The notes beneath the pieces were generated by a model, which saw nothing but the letters and a program-made list of their open reading frames with translations, did not search any database and had not been told where the DNA came from. This document shows, piece by piece, positions 1-8,484 of a DNA stretch of 64,000 bases. Source of the stretch: Amycolatopsis sp. 2-15 (GTDB taxonomy: Bacteria > Actinomycetota > Actinomycetes > Mycobacteriales > Pseudonocardiaceae); NCBI RefSeq assembly GCF_030285625.1, contig NZ_CP127294.1, positions 7,348,001 through 7,412,000 on the forward strand, read 5' to 3'. The position numbers and the translations under genes are program-made. Within the stretch, counting starts at the first letter, position 1. Every line of letters begins with the position of its first letter.

Positions 1-290
1 TGCCGCTCGAACTGGCGGGAGCCCGGGTGTACCGCCGCCCGCGCCGGCTGGCCCGCGCAGTGGTGCCCGTGGCACTCGTGTTCCTGGTGTGGGACGCCCT
101 CGCCATCGCGGGCGGGGTGTGGGACTACGCGCCCGAGAGCCTCACCGGGATCCGGGCACCGTTCGGCATCCCGCTCGAAGAGGTCCTGTTCTTCGTCGTC
201 ATCCCGATCTGCGGCGTCCTGACCTATGAGGCGGTGGGCCTGACGCTGACAGCGTTGCGGCACCGCGCCGCGCGGCGGATGCGGCGATGA
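1..290 (+). CDS. crtYc: Lycopene beta-cyclase subunit CrtYc (5' end outside window)
   Basis: One half of the heterodimeric actinobacterial lycopene cyclase, a small membrane protein that closes the psi ends of lycopene into beta rings. The frame is already open at base 3 (PLELAGARVYRR) ahead of the first possible GTG at 27, so the true start lies upstream. Visible are a hydrophobic helix (VPVALVFLVWDALAI), the family signature GVWDYAPESLTGI, and PLEEVLFFVVIPICGVLTYE. The TGA at 288-290 overlaps the ATG of the next gene (ATGA), as expected for the two subunits made together. crtE, crtI and crtB would be expected to the left, outside the window. Confidence 0.88.
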   Translation, partial: PLELAGARVYRRPRRLARAVVPVALVFLVWDALAIAGGVWDYAPESLTGIRAPFGIPLEEVLFFVVIPICGVLTYEAVGLTLTALRHRAARRMRR

Positions 291-607
291 TCCCCTGGGG
301 CTACACCGTGCCCGCGGTCGCCGCGGTGCTCGCGGTCGTCGCACTGGAGCTGCTGGCCCTGCGGACCGGCCTGTTCCGCAAGCCCGGCTACTGGATCACC
401 ATCGCCGTCGTGACCGGCTTCCAGATCCCGGTGGACGGGTGGCTGACCAAGACCTCCCGCGCGATCGTGCGGTACTCCCCCGAACACATCTCCGGGCTCC
501 GCTTCCCCTGGGACATCCCGATCGAGGACTTCCTCTTCGGGTACGCACTGGTGATGGCCGTCCTGCTCCTGTGGGAGCGCGCGGCGCAGAAGGAGGACCC
601 CGAGTGA
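287..607 (+). CDS. crtYd: Lycopene beta-cyclase subunit CrtYd
   Basis: Second half of the split lycopene cyclase, 106 residues. Three hydrophobic stretches are visible, and the paralogous signature YSPEHISGLRFPWDIPIEDFLFG matches the WDYAPESLTG...PLEEVLFF pattern of CrtYc, as the two subunits are related by duplication. It starts within the stop of crtYc and its own TGA at 605-607 overlaps the GTG of crtT. The pair should convert lycopene to beta-carotene in the cytoplasmic membrane. Function is known from the family. Confidence 0.87.
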   Translation: MIPWGYTVPAVAAVLAVVALELLALRTGLFRKPGYWITIAVVTGFQIPVDGWLTKTSRAIVRYSPEHISGLRFPWDIPIEDFLFGYALVMAVLLLWERAAQKEDPE

Positions 608-1341
608 ACCCGCTCGCCGAAGACGGCCTGCCCCGTGCGCGGGTGCCGGGGGCGTTCGACACCGAGGCCGCGTTCTACGACCGGCTCGTCGGCGCCAATC
701 CCGGCTACCACGACCACCTCCGACTATCCGCCCGGCGCCTCGGCCTGACCGGTGACGGCGCGGGCTTGCGGGTGCTCGACGCCGGGTGCGGCACCGGCGC
801 ATCCACCGCGGCCCTGCTCCACGTGCTGCCGGAAGCCGAGATCATTGCGTTCGACGGGTCGGCGGCGATGCTGGCACAGGCGCGGCGCAAAGAGTGGCCG
901 CCGAACGTGCGATTCGTGCACAGCACGATTGAAAACCTCGGACGCTCGGGAATCACCGGGCCGTTCGACGCGGTCCTCGCGGCCTACCTGATCCGCAATC
1001 TCGCCGAGCCGGACATCCAGCTCGGCACCTTGCGCGCGCTGCTGCGTCCCGGCGCGCCGATCGCCGTACACGAATACTCCGTCGCCGACTCCCGACGGGC
1101 CAGGATCGTCTGGAACTGCGTGTGCGCCACGATCATCATTCCGCTGGGGAAGGTCATCACCGGCGACGCGACGCTCTACCGGCACCTCCGGCGGAGCGTC
1201 CTCCGGTTCGAGGGCATCAGCGCACTGACCGCCCGCGTCGCCGCCGCCGGCTTCACCGCGCTCCGCTGCGCGACCGTGCCGGGCTGGCAGCGCGGGATCG
1301 TGCACACCGTCGTCGGCATCCGGCCCGGGGAGATCCCGTGA
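604..1341 (+). CDS. crtT: SAM-dependent methyltransferase of the carotenoid operon (CrtT-like)
   Basis: Class I SAM methyltransferase, 245 residues from the GTG at 604 (GTGA overlap with crtYd). Motif I VLDAGCGTG lies at residues 57-65, followed by the acidic ribose contact in IIAFDGSAAML and a post-motif DAVLAAYLIRNL, as in UbiE/menaquinone-type enzymes. Streptomyces isorenieratene clusters carry the same order crtY-crtT-crtU, where crtT is a predicted methyltransferase of unproven substrate. The open frame extends upstream to 439 but only as a shadow of crtYd. The C-terminal GWQRGIVHTVVGIRPGEIP is intact. Confidence 0.85.
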   Translation: MNPLAEDGLPRARVPGAFDTEAAFYDRLVGANPGYHDHLRLSARRLGLTGDGAGLRVLDAGCGTGASTAALLHVLPEAEIIAFDGSAAMLAQARRKEWPPNVRFVHSTIENLGRSGITGPFDAVLAAYLIRNLAEPDIQLGTLRALLRPGAPIAVHEYSVADSRRARIVWNCVCATIIIPLGKVITGDATLYRHLRRSVLRFEGISALTARVAAAGFTALRCATVPGWQRGIVHTVVGIRPGEIP

Positions 1342-2879
1342 GCGCACCCCTCGGCCGTGATTGCCGGCTTGCGGTCTACCCGGCCCCGGGTGGGCTCGAC
1401 TCCGCCGGCCGGCTCGACCGGCGGCCCCGCGTCGCCATCGTGGGTGCCGGCATCGCGGGCCTCGCCGCGGCGACCGGACTGGCCGAACGCGGGGCCGAGG
1501 TGACAATGTATGAGCGCGAAGAGCACCTCGGCGGCCGCGTCGGTGGCTGGCCGGCCTGGCTGCCCGACGGCACCGGCGTCACGATGAGCCGGGGTTTTCA
1601 CGCCTTTTTCCGGCAGTACTACAATCTGCGAGCGCTGCTCAGCCGCACGGACCCCGGGTTCGAACGGCTCACCCCGCTCGAGGATTACCCGTTGCTCGAC
1701 GCCGGAGGACGAACCGACACCTTCCACGGTCTGCCCACCACCCCCCTGCTGAACGCACTCGCGTTCGCCTTGCGCAGCCCCACTTTCCGGCTCCGGGATC
1801 TGCTCGCCCTCGACGGACGCGCCGCGTTGCCGTTGGCGACCGTCGACGTGCCTGGCATTTACCAGCGGCTCGACCACGTCGGCGCCGCGGCCTTCCTCGA
1901 GCGCATCAAATTCCCCGAAGCGGCCCGGCACCTGGCGTTCGCAGTGTTCTCGCGAAGCTTCTTCGCCGATCCGCGCGAATTGTCCGCGGCGGAACTTGCC
2001 GTGATGTTCCACCTGTACTTCCTGGGGTCGAGCGAAGGCCTGCTCTTCGACGTGCCGGCCGACCCGTTTCCCCAGTCGCTGTGGACGCCCTTGGCCGAAT
2101 ACCTGACCGCCCGAGACGTGGCGATCCATCTCCGAACGAACGTCGAAAACGTCGACAAGTCCCGCGGCTTTTTCCGCGTCACCGCAGGGGCAGAAGAGGA
2201 ATTCGACGCCGTCGTGCTGGCGTGCGAGGTGGGCGGCCTGCAGTCGCTGGTCGAGGCGTCGCCGCGCCTCGGCACCGACGCCTGGCGGAGGAAGATCACC
2301 GGGCTCCGCGCCGCGCCTGGTTTTCTCGTCCGCCGGCTGTGGCTCGACCGCGCGGTGGCTGCGGGACGGCCACCGTTCCTGGGCACGGGCGGCATTCCGC
2401 CGGTGGACAACATCAGCGTCCTCGACCGCTACGAGAGCGAAGCCCGCTCCTGGGCGCGGAAAACCGGCGGTTCCGTCGTGGAACTGCACGCCTACGCCGC
2501 CACCACGACCGACGTCGACGCCCTGTCGAAGCAGATGGACGAACAGCTCCGCGGGATCTACCCGGAAATCGCCACCTCCCGTGCGGTCGGCGAGATCACG
2601 CTCTGGCGGGAGGACTGTCCGCTGTTCGGGATCGGCAGCTTCGTGAACCGTCCGACCGTCACCACGACCACCCCGGGACTGGTGCTGGCGGGCGACGGCA
2701 TCCGAATCGATCTGCCGGTCGCGTTGATGGAACGGGCCGCGGCCACCGGCTGGGCTGCCGCGAACACACTGCTGACGAGCTGGGGCATCGCGGGACACCC
2801 GCTCCACTCCGTCCCCAACCGCGGGCGGCTCGCCCTGCTCAACCACCTCGTCCCCTGGCTCGAACAGGGCCGACCATGA
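1338..2879 (+). CDS. crtU: Beta-carotene desaturase/methyltransferase CrtU (isorenieratene synthase)
   Basis: FAD-dependent enzyme that turns the beta rings of beta-carotene into aromatic phi rings, giving beta-isorenieratene and isorenieratene. 513 residues from the GTG at 1338, which overlaps the crtT stop. An N-terminal Rossmann motif VAIVGAGIAGLAAATGL (GxGxxG about residue 36) is followed by YEREEHLGGRVGG. Family-typical segments are RGFHAFFRQYYNLR, LYFLGSSEGLLFDVPAD and the C-terminal FAD motif GLVLAGDGIRIDLPVALMERAAATGW. It is the last intact gene of the operon. A neighbouring ORF start (ATGA at 2876) is truncated. Length and motifs make the CrtU call strong compared with a plain phytoene desaturase. 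Confidence 0.9.
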   Translation: MSAPLGRDCRLAVYPAPGGLDSAGRLDRRPRVAIVGAGIAGLAAATGLAERGAEVTMYEREEHLGGRVGGWPAWLPDGTGVTMSRGFHAFFRQYYNLRALLSRTDPGFERLTPLEDYPLLDAGGRTDTFHGLPTTPLLNALAFALRSPTFRLRDLLALDGRAALPLATVDVPGIYQRLDHVGAAAFLERIKFPEAARHLAFAVFSRSFFADPRELSAAELAVMFHLYFLGSSEGLLFDVPADPFPQSLWTPLAEYLTARDVAIHLRTNVENVDKSRGFFRVTAGAEEEFDAVVLACEVGGLQSLVEASPRLGTDAWRRKITGLRAAPGFLVRRLWLDRAVAAGRPPFLGTGGIPPVDNISVLDRYESEARSWARKTGGSVVELHAYAATTTDVDALSKQMDEQLRGIYPEIATSRAVGEITLWREDCPLFGIGSFVNRPTVTTTTPGLVLAGDGIRIDLPVALMERAAATGWAAANTLLTSWGIAGHPLHSVPNRGRLALLNHLVPWLEQGRP

Positions 2880-2985
2880 AGACGCGGTCTCGTTCTCCGT
2901 CCCGGCTCGTGTCCGGCGGGCACGATGGTCACCGGCCGCTCCGCGGGTCGGCGGCCTCGCACCCCCGCGCACCGCGAGTGGTGAT
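2876..2985 (+). pseudogene. Remnant of the gene that followed crtU
   Basis: An ATG at 2876 overlaps the crtU stop (ATGA), the spacing seen throughout this operon, and reads MKTRSRSPSRLVSGGHD. The reading frame loses protein-like character after about 35 codons and runs into unrelated DNA. It probably marks the 5' end of a fifth co-transcribed gene cut off by rearrangement. Its product cannot be named. Confidence 0.3.
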
Positions 2986-3129
2986 CATGAGGACGGCGAG
3001 GCCACCGTCGCCGTGCGCTCGCGCTCGTCGAGCCCGTGGCGCCAGCGTTGCCGCCGGTCGGCAGAGTCGTGTTCCCACCAAGGTGTGCAGCGTTCACCCA
3101 GCGCGACTTTCGCAGTGCACAGCCAAGAA

Positions 3130-3471
3130 CAAGGACGCCGCCGCGGGCTTGGCCATCGCGCAGGCAGCAGCTTCTCTCGCCGAACCCGTCAGCCCCGCGC
3201 TGAGCGGACTCGCGCTCCTGCACGTCGCCGAGGCCAACGCCATTCGCAAGCGATCGTGCTCGGCAACCTGTCGCTGGCCCGCCTGCGGCAAGGCGAAGTC
3301 GATGGTGCCGTCGACGCACTGCACCGCGCGATCGACGAGCTCGAAGTCACCCGCGGCTGTGGTGGCCTCAACGTGGCGTTCACAGCTGGCCAGGAACTCC
3401 GCCCATGGCGCGACCACGCCGCGGTCGATACTGCCGACGAGCGACTCTTCTCTCTGATGTCTGGGGCGTAG
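3130..3471 (+). pseudogene. C-terminal remnant of an HTH/TPR-type transcriptional regulator
   Basis: Two frames together resemble the TPR-rich C-terminus of a large actinobacterial XRE-type regulator family. GLAIAQAAASLAEPVSPALS is in one frame. After a shift near 3240, AIVLGNLSLARLRQGEVDGA and AFTAGQELRPWRDHAAVD follow in another, ending at the TAG of 3469-3471. The DNA-binding N-terminus is missing. The fragment sits between the truncated carotenoid operon and an IS701 element. The family call is by resemblance only. Confidence 0.5.
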
Positions 3472-3634
3472 ACGCCGACTCGCGCGCGGTACAACTGAGA
3501 CGTGCAGATCGACGAGGAGAAGCGCGCGTCCGCGACCGAGTCTGGCGCATCCTCGACGACGCCGAACCCGTGACCCCGCCCGGCGCCGCCGGCCGCATCC
3601 CCTCGTTAACGGCGCCGACCAAGCGGCGCGCGGG

Positions 3635-3657
3635 CTAGTACTGCAACGACACTTCGT
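3635..3657. repeat. Left terminal inverted repeat of the IS701 element with CTAG
   Basis: The 23 bases here are the exact reverse complement of 5001-5023. The outermost four bases are CTAG at both ends, a palindrome matching the four-base YTAR duplication known for IS701-family insertions. The element proper then starts at 3639 with TACTGCAACGACACTTCGT. Confidence 0.9.
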
Positions 3658-4941
3658 GATGGCCGCGTCGTCGGTAGTGGCTGGTACGTGCTCGGGCTTG
3701 GCTGGTGCGTCGCCATCGTGACCAGTGCATCGCATGCTGGATTGTGTGGCGGATCGGTGCGGTGACGCGGTTGAGCAGTTTGCGGATTTCGTTGGACGTG
3801 AGCGGTATCAGACCGGGTGCAGATCCCCTTTTTTCGCGGCGTCTCGGGTGATGACGAGGAATGCCGCCGCCGCCATGGAGAGGGTGATGTGCCGATACCA
3901 TGCTTGGTATCGGCGGACCTGGTAGTGGTCGAGCCCTGTTTCGTTCTTCGCGGTTTGGAAACTTTCTTCGATTGCCCAGCGGCTTCCGGCGACGCGCACC
4001 AGTTCGTGGATGTCGGTGTCGGCGGGGCCGAAGCAAATGTAGTAGGCGGTCTCGGTGGGGTCGCTGACTGAGCGGCGGGCCAGCAGCCAGTGGTCGACTC
4101 CTGGTCGGCGCAGGGGGCGGATGTCGACGGCGGCCCAATCGTAGATCCGTTGCCCGTGGGCGCCATCGCCGCAGGACAGACGCTGCCAGGTGGCCGGGTC
4201 GACGTCCGCGATGACGGCGTGGACGCGTCGTTGCCGCAGATCCATGGAAATCACCATTTGGGACTTGGGTACTGCCAGCACATGCGCGATGTCGTGCTCT
4301 TCCAGCCAGAGCCGTAGCCGCCCGACCTGCCCATAGGCTTCATCGGCGGTGAACCATGCAAACGGGATTCTCGCGGCGAGCGCGCGTTCCACCATCAGTT
4401 GTGCCAGTTCGGGCTTGGTCGCGAATCCGACGTCGTCCGGAATACCGGCTGCAGCGCACCTTCCCCGATCCGCGATCCACTCTTTCGGCAGATACAACTC
4501 GCGATCGATCAAAGCCCGCCCCCGATCCGAGGCGTACGCCAAGAACACGCCGATCTGCGAATTCTCGATCCGCCCGGCCGTGCCCGAATACTGGCGCGCC
4601 ACGCCGGCGGATTTCGTGCCCTTCTTCACGAATCCGGTCTCGTCGGCGATCAACACGCCGCGTTCCGCGTCCCCGAGCACGTCGACCACCGCAGTGCGCA
4701 CATCATCACGCATGCCCTCGGCGTCCCAGGCATAGAAGTTCAGCAGCCGCTGCATGCCCTGCGGACCCGTCTCGCCCGCCATCTCTGCCAGGGTCCAGCC
4801 GTTCTTACGCTCGGCTTCCGCCAGCAGTCCCCGCAGGTAGAAAACCATTTGCCGCCGCGGCTCCACCCGCGAAAACCGCTCCGCGAACCGCCCCGCGAAC
4901 GCAGCGAAACGCGCCGACCAGTCCGTCACCATCTCCAGCAC
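3635..4941 (-). pseudogene. IS701-family transposase, frameshifted near the C-terminus
   Basis: DDE transposase. The main frame gives 377 residues (3808-4941) with DETGFVKKGTKSAGVARQYSG holding the first catalytic Asp, ADEAYG the second, and SRWAIEESFQTAKNETGLDHYQVR the Glu and its C-terminal signature. This frame stops soon after an AAAAAAGGGG run at 3826-3835. The expected tail (GLIPLTSNEIRKLL ... WSRWRRTSQARARTSHYRRR) continues in the -1 frame to 3635. A single-base indel or a programmed/transcriptional slip at this run would restore a full-length enzyme of about 430 residues. The catalytic residues all lie upstream of the break, so partial activity is possible. Confidence 0.85.
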
Positions 4942-5019
4942 ACAAGATCAACTACACGACCGTCGAACCAGAGCCTAACCGACACGCCGGTCGCTTCATA
5001 ACGAAGTGTCGTTGCAGTA
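3639..5019 (-). mobile_element. IS701-family insertion sequence
   Basis: A 1381 bp element bounded by perfect 19 bp inverted repeats (TACTGCAACGACACTTCGT) and flanked by CTAG on each side. It contains a single transposase gene on the minus strand. Its C-terminal frame is broken at an A6G4 tract near 3826-3835. The stop codon of the transposase tail falls in the left repeat. The clean ends and target duplication suggest a recent insertion. Confidence 0.9.
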
Positions 5020-5023
5020 CTAG
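5001..5023. repeat. Right terminal inverted repeat of the IS701 element with CTAG
   Basis: Exact inverted copy of 3635-3657, ending in the CTAG target duplication at 5020-5023. Confidence 0.9.
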
Positions 5024-5031
5024 CGGCGGTA

Positions 5032-5052
5032 CCGCGGTTCCTGTAACCGCGG
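5032..5052. other. Short hairpin between IS701 and the P-loop kinase gene
   Basis: CCGCGGTT and AACCGCGG form a perfect 8 bp stem around a CCTGT loop. It has no T-tract. It sits about 115 bp upstream of the kinase start and could be a leader structure or a weak terminator. Confidence 0.3.
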
Positions 5053-5165
5053 CCATTGCCTGCCCCCACGCGGGGCAGTGCCAGGACGTACCGCCGGATC
5101 AGTGTCCTGCCGGCAGTCACTCATATTCCTGTGACGCCGGGTCATCCTGCCTGATCAGGGAAATC

Positions 5166-5768
5166 ATGTCTCAGTCGCAGCGTTTCGATTCACAGCACCC
5201 GCATGCAGCCGACCCCAGCACTACGCAGCACCCGCGTGCCGCCACCCTGCTCCTGATGGTCGGGCTCCCCGGGGCTGGGAAAACCACCCGCGCCAAAGAG
5301 CTCGTCGCAACCCACCAGGCACTGCGGCTGACCCCAGATCACTGGATGATCCCGCTGTTCGGCGATTCGATGGCCGACGGAAAGTGCTGGGTGCTCGAAG
5401 GGCGGCTCATCTCGGTCGCCCTACAGGCGCTGCGGCTGGGCACCAGCGTCGTGCTCGACTTCGGGCTCTGGAGCCGCGACGAACGGTCGGCACTGCGCTG
5501 GCTGGCCCAGACGATCGGGGCATCATGCCAGGTGGTCTACCTGCCCGTGGACAAGGACGTCCAGCTCGCCCGCATCGCGCACCGCCAGGAAACAACCCCG
5601 CATCAGACGTTCCCGATGCGCGAGGCCGACCTGGATGTGTGGCGGGAGCAGTTCCAGGTGCCTGACGCCGCCGAACTCGACGGCGGCGAGATTCCCGCCC
5701 CACCGGCGGGCTGGCCGAGCTGGCTGGAGTGGGCGGTAGGCACATGGCCCTCGTGCATCGACAGCTAA
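5166..5768 (+). CDS. P-loop AAA-type ATPase / zeta-toxin-like small-molecule kinase
   Basis: 200 residues from the ATG at 5166. Walker A GLPGAGKTT lies at about residues 33-41, preceded by LLLMV. A kinase-like LTPDHWMIPLFG segment follows, then a Walker-B-like hydrophobic strand SVVLDFGLWSRDERSALR and an LARIAHRQ lid region. This matches single-domain phosphotransferases annotated as AAA family ATPases in actinomycetes, related to chloramphenicol phosphotransferase and zeta toxin. No antitoxin gene is adjacent. The long frame upstream of 5166 reads through the IS701 antisense and is not coding. The substrate is unknown. Confidence 0.75.
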   Translation: MSQSQRFDSQHPHAADPSTTQHPRAATLLLMVGLPGAGKTTRAKELVATHQALRLTPDHWMIPLFGDSMADGKCWVLEGRLISVALQALRLGTSVVLDFGLWSRDERSALRWLAQTIGASCQVVYLPVDKDVQLARIAHRQETTPHQTFPMREADLDVWREQFQVPDAAELDGGEIPAPPAGWPSWLEWAVGTWPSCIDS

Positions 5769-5880
5769 CCCGGCCGGCCCGCCAATCAGGCGCCGCCAGG
5801 AGCCGGTCAGGAGGCCGGTGTCGATCTCGGCCGGGCTGACCTCGGTCGCATTCGCGCGGTGGTGTCCGTCGCGGTGTTAT

Positions 5881-6036
5881 TCAGCTTCGGCGTGCGATGT
5901 ATCGGTTCCAGGTGCCGCCGGCGTTGCGGCCTTGACGGTTCGTCGTGGTGTGGTGAAAGCCGAGAGCGGCCGTCATGACTGGCGCGGGGATCTCCAGCAC
6001 GAGGTCGCGCGCGGCGCCGACGCGGGCGAGGCGTAG
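5881..6036 (-). pseudogene. C-terminal fragment of an integrase-like protein
   Basis: The minus strand reads LVLEIPAPVMTAALGFHHTT and then AGGTWNRYIARRS before a stop at 5881. This is the pattern of the C-terminal tail of actinobacterial tyrosine integrases, where a GYHHxTT helix is followed by AGxTWxRYA. Nothing upstream of about 6036 continues it. About 100 bp between the kinase stop (5768) and this fragment hold no gene. Confidence 0.4.
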
Positions 6037-6193
6037 CGGGAACCGGCCAGCGGGCTGCGCGACCCTGCGACCCTGGAGGACGACAACGACTAACCGGCGC
6101 GGATTCCCTGGGGTTGAGCCCTCCAGAAAATCCCGAGCCGGGGTTGTCCCTGTCAAGACTGAACGTCGCGACCAGGCACGTCGCCAGCATCGC

Positions 6194-6988
6194 CTAGCCG
6201 GCCTCCGCGAGGTGGCGTTGGAACCACGTGGTCAGGCCAGCGTCCACCTCGCGAGCCAGCGGCAGCTGTGGCGCGGGCTCGATGCCGGGCTCGTCGGCGA
6301 GCGCGTGGGCCAACTCGGGGATCGACAGCAGTTCGGACCGTTCGCCCAACGCGTCGACGAGATCCAACGCGTCCGCACGTAGCGCCGAGTGATCCTGCTC
6401 GCCGCTGACGACCAGAAGCGGCGCGCGACCAATGACGCCCGCCTTGGCGACGAAGTCCAGGCTGTCGGCGGCCTTCTGGGACTCGGGATCATACGGGTAG
6501 TCGCCGGTGAACAGATCCACGACGGACCGGACCCGGATGGCGGCGTTCACCACGGCGCCAGCGAAGACCGGAACCTGGGTGTCGGCGAGGATCCGCAGCG
6601 CGACGGCGCCGCCCAACGAACCGCCGAGCACGCCGATCGGGCCATCATCGACCGGCAACTGCGCACGGATCGACGCCAACGCGGCGGGGAATTCCTCGGT
6701 CGCCTGCCGCACGAACGGGAACAGAGCGGCCATCAAGACGTCCTTGCGGAGAAGCTCCACACCGGCGTCCATGCTGCCGTCGACCATGCGCGACCCGCAC
6801 ATCGGCATGCCGAGGTGCACCCGCCACGCGGGCAGGTCGTTCATCGGCAATGCGGCGGCGAACGCGGCGTCGGACCTCGGCGCGTCGAGCATGTGCCAAG
6901 TGACGATCAGCGGCGCGGGGCCGTTGCCGGCCGGCGGCAGGGCGGTGAACGGCACGCCGGCGGCTGCGCCTGTGATCGGTGAGTGCAT
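6194..6988 (-). CDS. Alpha/beta hydrolase
   Basis: 264-residue hydrolase with the nucleophile elbow GGSLGG at residues 122-127 (Ser124). The acid is probably Asp199 in VVSGEQDHSAL and the catalytic His is His228 in IPELAHAL. An oxyanion region is suggested by LIVTWHMLDAP near the N-terminus. No signal peptide is seen, so it is cytoplasmic. The family covers dienelactone-hydrolase-like and esterase enzymes, and the substrate cannot be set from sequence. It is intact but stands alone among fragments. Confidence 0.8.
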   Translation of the reverse strand: MHSPITGAAAGVPFTALPPAGNGPAPLIVTWHMLDAPRSDAAFAAALPMNDLPAWRVHLGMPMCGSRMVDGSMDAGVELLRKDVLMAALFPFVRQATEEFPAALASIRAQLPVDDGPIGVLGGSLGGAVALRILADTQVPVFAGAVVNAAIRVRSVVDLFTGDYPYDPESQKAADSLDFVAKAGVIGRAPLLVVSGEQDHSALRADALDLVDALGERSELLSIPELAHALADEPGIEPAPQLPLAREVDAGLTTWFQRHLAEAG

Positions 6989-7319
6989 GTCGCCACGGTA
7001 GATCCGCGTCAGCGTGCTGCGAATCGGTTACGCCACCAGCGGAATTAGCGCAGCGGGCATTCCCGTTGCGCTTGCCCTCAACCAACCTCACCAACGAAGG
7101 TCCAGTACTCGATCAGCTCGTCCTGCTCAAAGGCCTGCTGGACGCGGGGAGGTTATCGCTACCTGGAGAAGCGGCCCCGACCAGCCCACGCATCCGGATG
7201 AGCGCTCTGGCGCCGTCCTTAAGTAGACCAATATGAACGAGCCGAGGTATTCCGTTAGCTGATCGGCTACCGAACACCTGATCTTGCGACCCCGAGTCCT
7301 GGTCGGACTGTTCCGTAAG
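6989..7319. other. Stretch without a recognisable gene
   Basis: Short open frames exist on both strands but none shows a recognisable motif, a convincing ribosome binding site or a consistent codon pattern. It separates the hydrolase promoter side from a resolvase fragment. Confidence 0.4.
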
Positions 7320-7425
7320 AGTGTTCCAGGCTCTGTTCGCCCGCTGCTCCACCGACGAGCAGGACGTGATCGTGCAGACCGAGCAACTGCAAGCGCTGGG
7401 GGTCGAATCGGACCGGATCCTCAGC
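7320..7425 (+). pseudogene. N-terminal fragment of a resolvase/invertase-type serine recombinase
   Basis: The frame starting in the GTG near 7321 reads FARCSTDEQDVIVQTEQLQAL. This matches the conserved start YARCSTDEQD..xQxxxL of small serine recombinases, with the catalytic Ser in CSTDEQ. Similarity stops after GVESDRIL, about residue 34, and the rest of the frame is not resolvase-like. Only the first tenth of the gene remains. Confidence 0.5.
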
Positions 7426-7984
7426 CAGGGACACCTCGCCGCTACTGCGGTCGGGCAAAAGGGGGCGAGTCGGGCGGGTAAACAGACACCCGGCAAGTCG
7501 GACGGCCCGGACTGGATCACGGGAGTACTACGGCGTCCCCGAGGGCTGTTGCACCACGCCTGCCTGCAGCGATGGTGTGGTCATGGCGATCCCCGGGAGT
7601 CGGCACGGTGCGGAGCTCGCGCTGCTGCGCGCGTGGTCCCGCGAGATCGACGCCGAGCCCTACGCCGAAGGCCTGCAGCTGGAGCGGCTGAAGGCCCGCT
7701 GGTCCGAGTGCCCCGCACTGCTGGCGCTGCCCACCCTCGCCGACGAGCAGAGCCCGCCGGCCCGCCAAGCCACGCAGGGAGTCGCGTTTTCGACAGATCA
7801 CGGCTCAAGCCGCTTACTGATGAAGAATTCAGCAAGATCATCAGGAGCTGGAACGCCAAGGGTGGAATGCGAACCCGCAGCATCTAGCGCTCCGGCCGAG
7901 GAGGCAGGCATGGCCACATTGGGCTCACGTGGCAACCGTGCGCGATGATCGCCGCCGACTGACAAGGTGATCAAGCCAGCAAAT
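7426..7984. other. Mosaic region without an intact gene
   Basis: Protein-like pieces occur, such as ELALLRAWSREIDAEPYAEG near 7610 and PLTDEEFSKIIRSWNAKGGM near 7810-7870 in another frame. None can be assigned to a family with confidence and none has a start. Most likely decayed accessory genes. Confidence 0.35.
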
Positions 7985-8143
7985 GCACGACCGTCCAGGT
8001 TCCCCTGGACTACGCTCGAGCCCCACGGTCGCACCATCGGTATCGCGGTCACCCGGATCAAAGCCACCGGCCCCGCGCATCGGCGAGTCATCCTGCTGAT
8101 CAACCCGGGCGGCCCCGGGGAACAGGGAACCGTCATGCCCCGG
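7985..8143 (+). pseudogene. Fragment of a TAP-like (tripeptidyl aminopeptidase type) alpha/beta hydrolase
   Basis: The plus strand reads PHGRTIGIAVTRIKA and RRVILLINPGGPGEQGTVM. This is the N-terminal oxyanion-hole segment NPGGPG typical of S33/TAP-like secreted hydrolases. The preceding strand (TVQVPLDYA) is present one frame away at about 7990, so a frameshift divides the fragment. The nucleophile region and everything downstream are absent. Confidence 0.55.
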
Positions 8144-8179
8144 TGTGATCTCCGCGAGCGCCATGAGTGCGGTCGGCCG

Positions 8180-8320
8180 TGATAAGCCCCGCGAGATCCC
8201 GGCAGCGTTCGCCAGGTCGTGCTGAGTCCAGCTTCTGACCTCTCGGACCAAGCGCACCATGCGGGCCACCGCAGCAGCGTCGGTCAACGCACCTCGTTCA
8301 TGCCGGGAAGTCGACCTCAA
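8180..8320 (-). pseudogene. N-terminal fragment of an XRE-type HTH regulator
   Basis: The minus strand from 8320 reads ARMVRLVREVRSWTQHDLANAAGISRG, a helix-turn-helix of the XRE class (LR..R.WTQ..LA..AGIS). It then breaks into non-homologous sequence facing the hydrolase fragment. It probably joins two unrelated gene ends. Confidence 0.45.
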
Positions 8321-8484
8321 AACTATACTAAAAGCGAGCGCAAAAATTCCGAGGTAACGCCGGCATGTCTGAATAGGTGGTGGATCCGGCCGCCGCCGGG
8401 GCGTGGGCGAGGGATACTCCGGGAGATGCTGGTGGCCGAGCGTCCAGCGACGCCGGCGCCACGTCCGGAGAAGGGAACCACAGT

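Noticed and set aside
1176..2972. Very long open frame on the minus strand opposite crtU
   Set aside because: It is the antisense shadow of a GC-rich coding gene, Arg/Gly-rich, with no recognisable motif.
7840..7890. GGGTTCGCATTCC on the minus strand resembling a tRNA T-arm and a possible att site
   Set aside because: No acceptor stem, D-arm or anticodon arm can be built around it.
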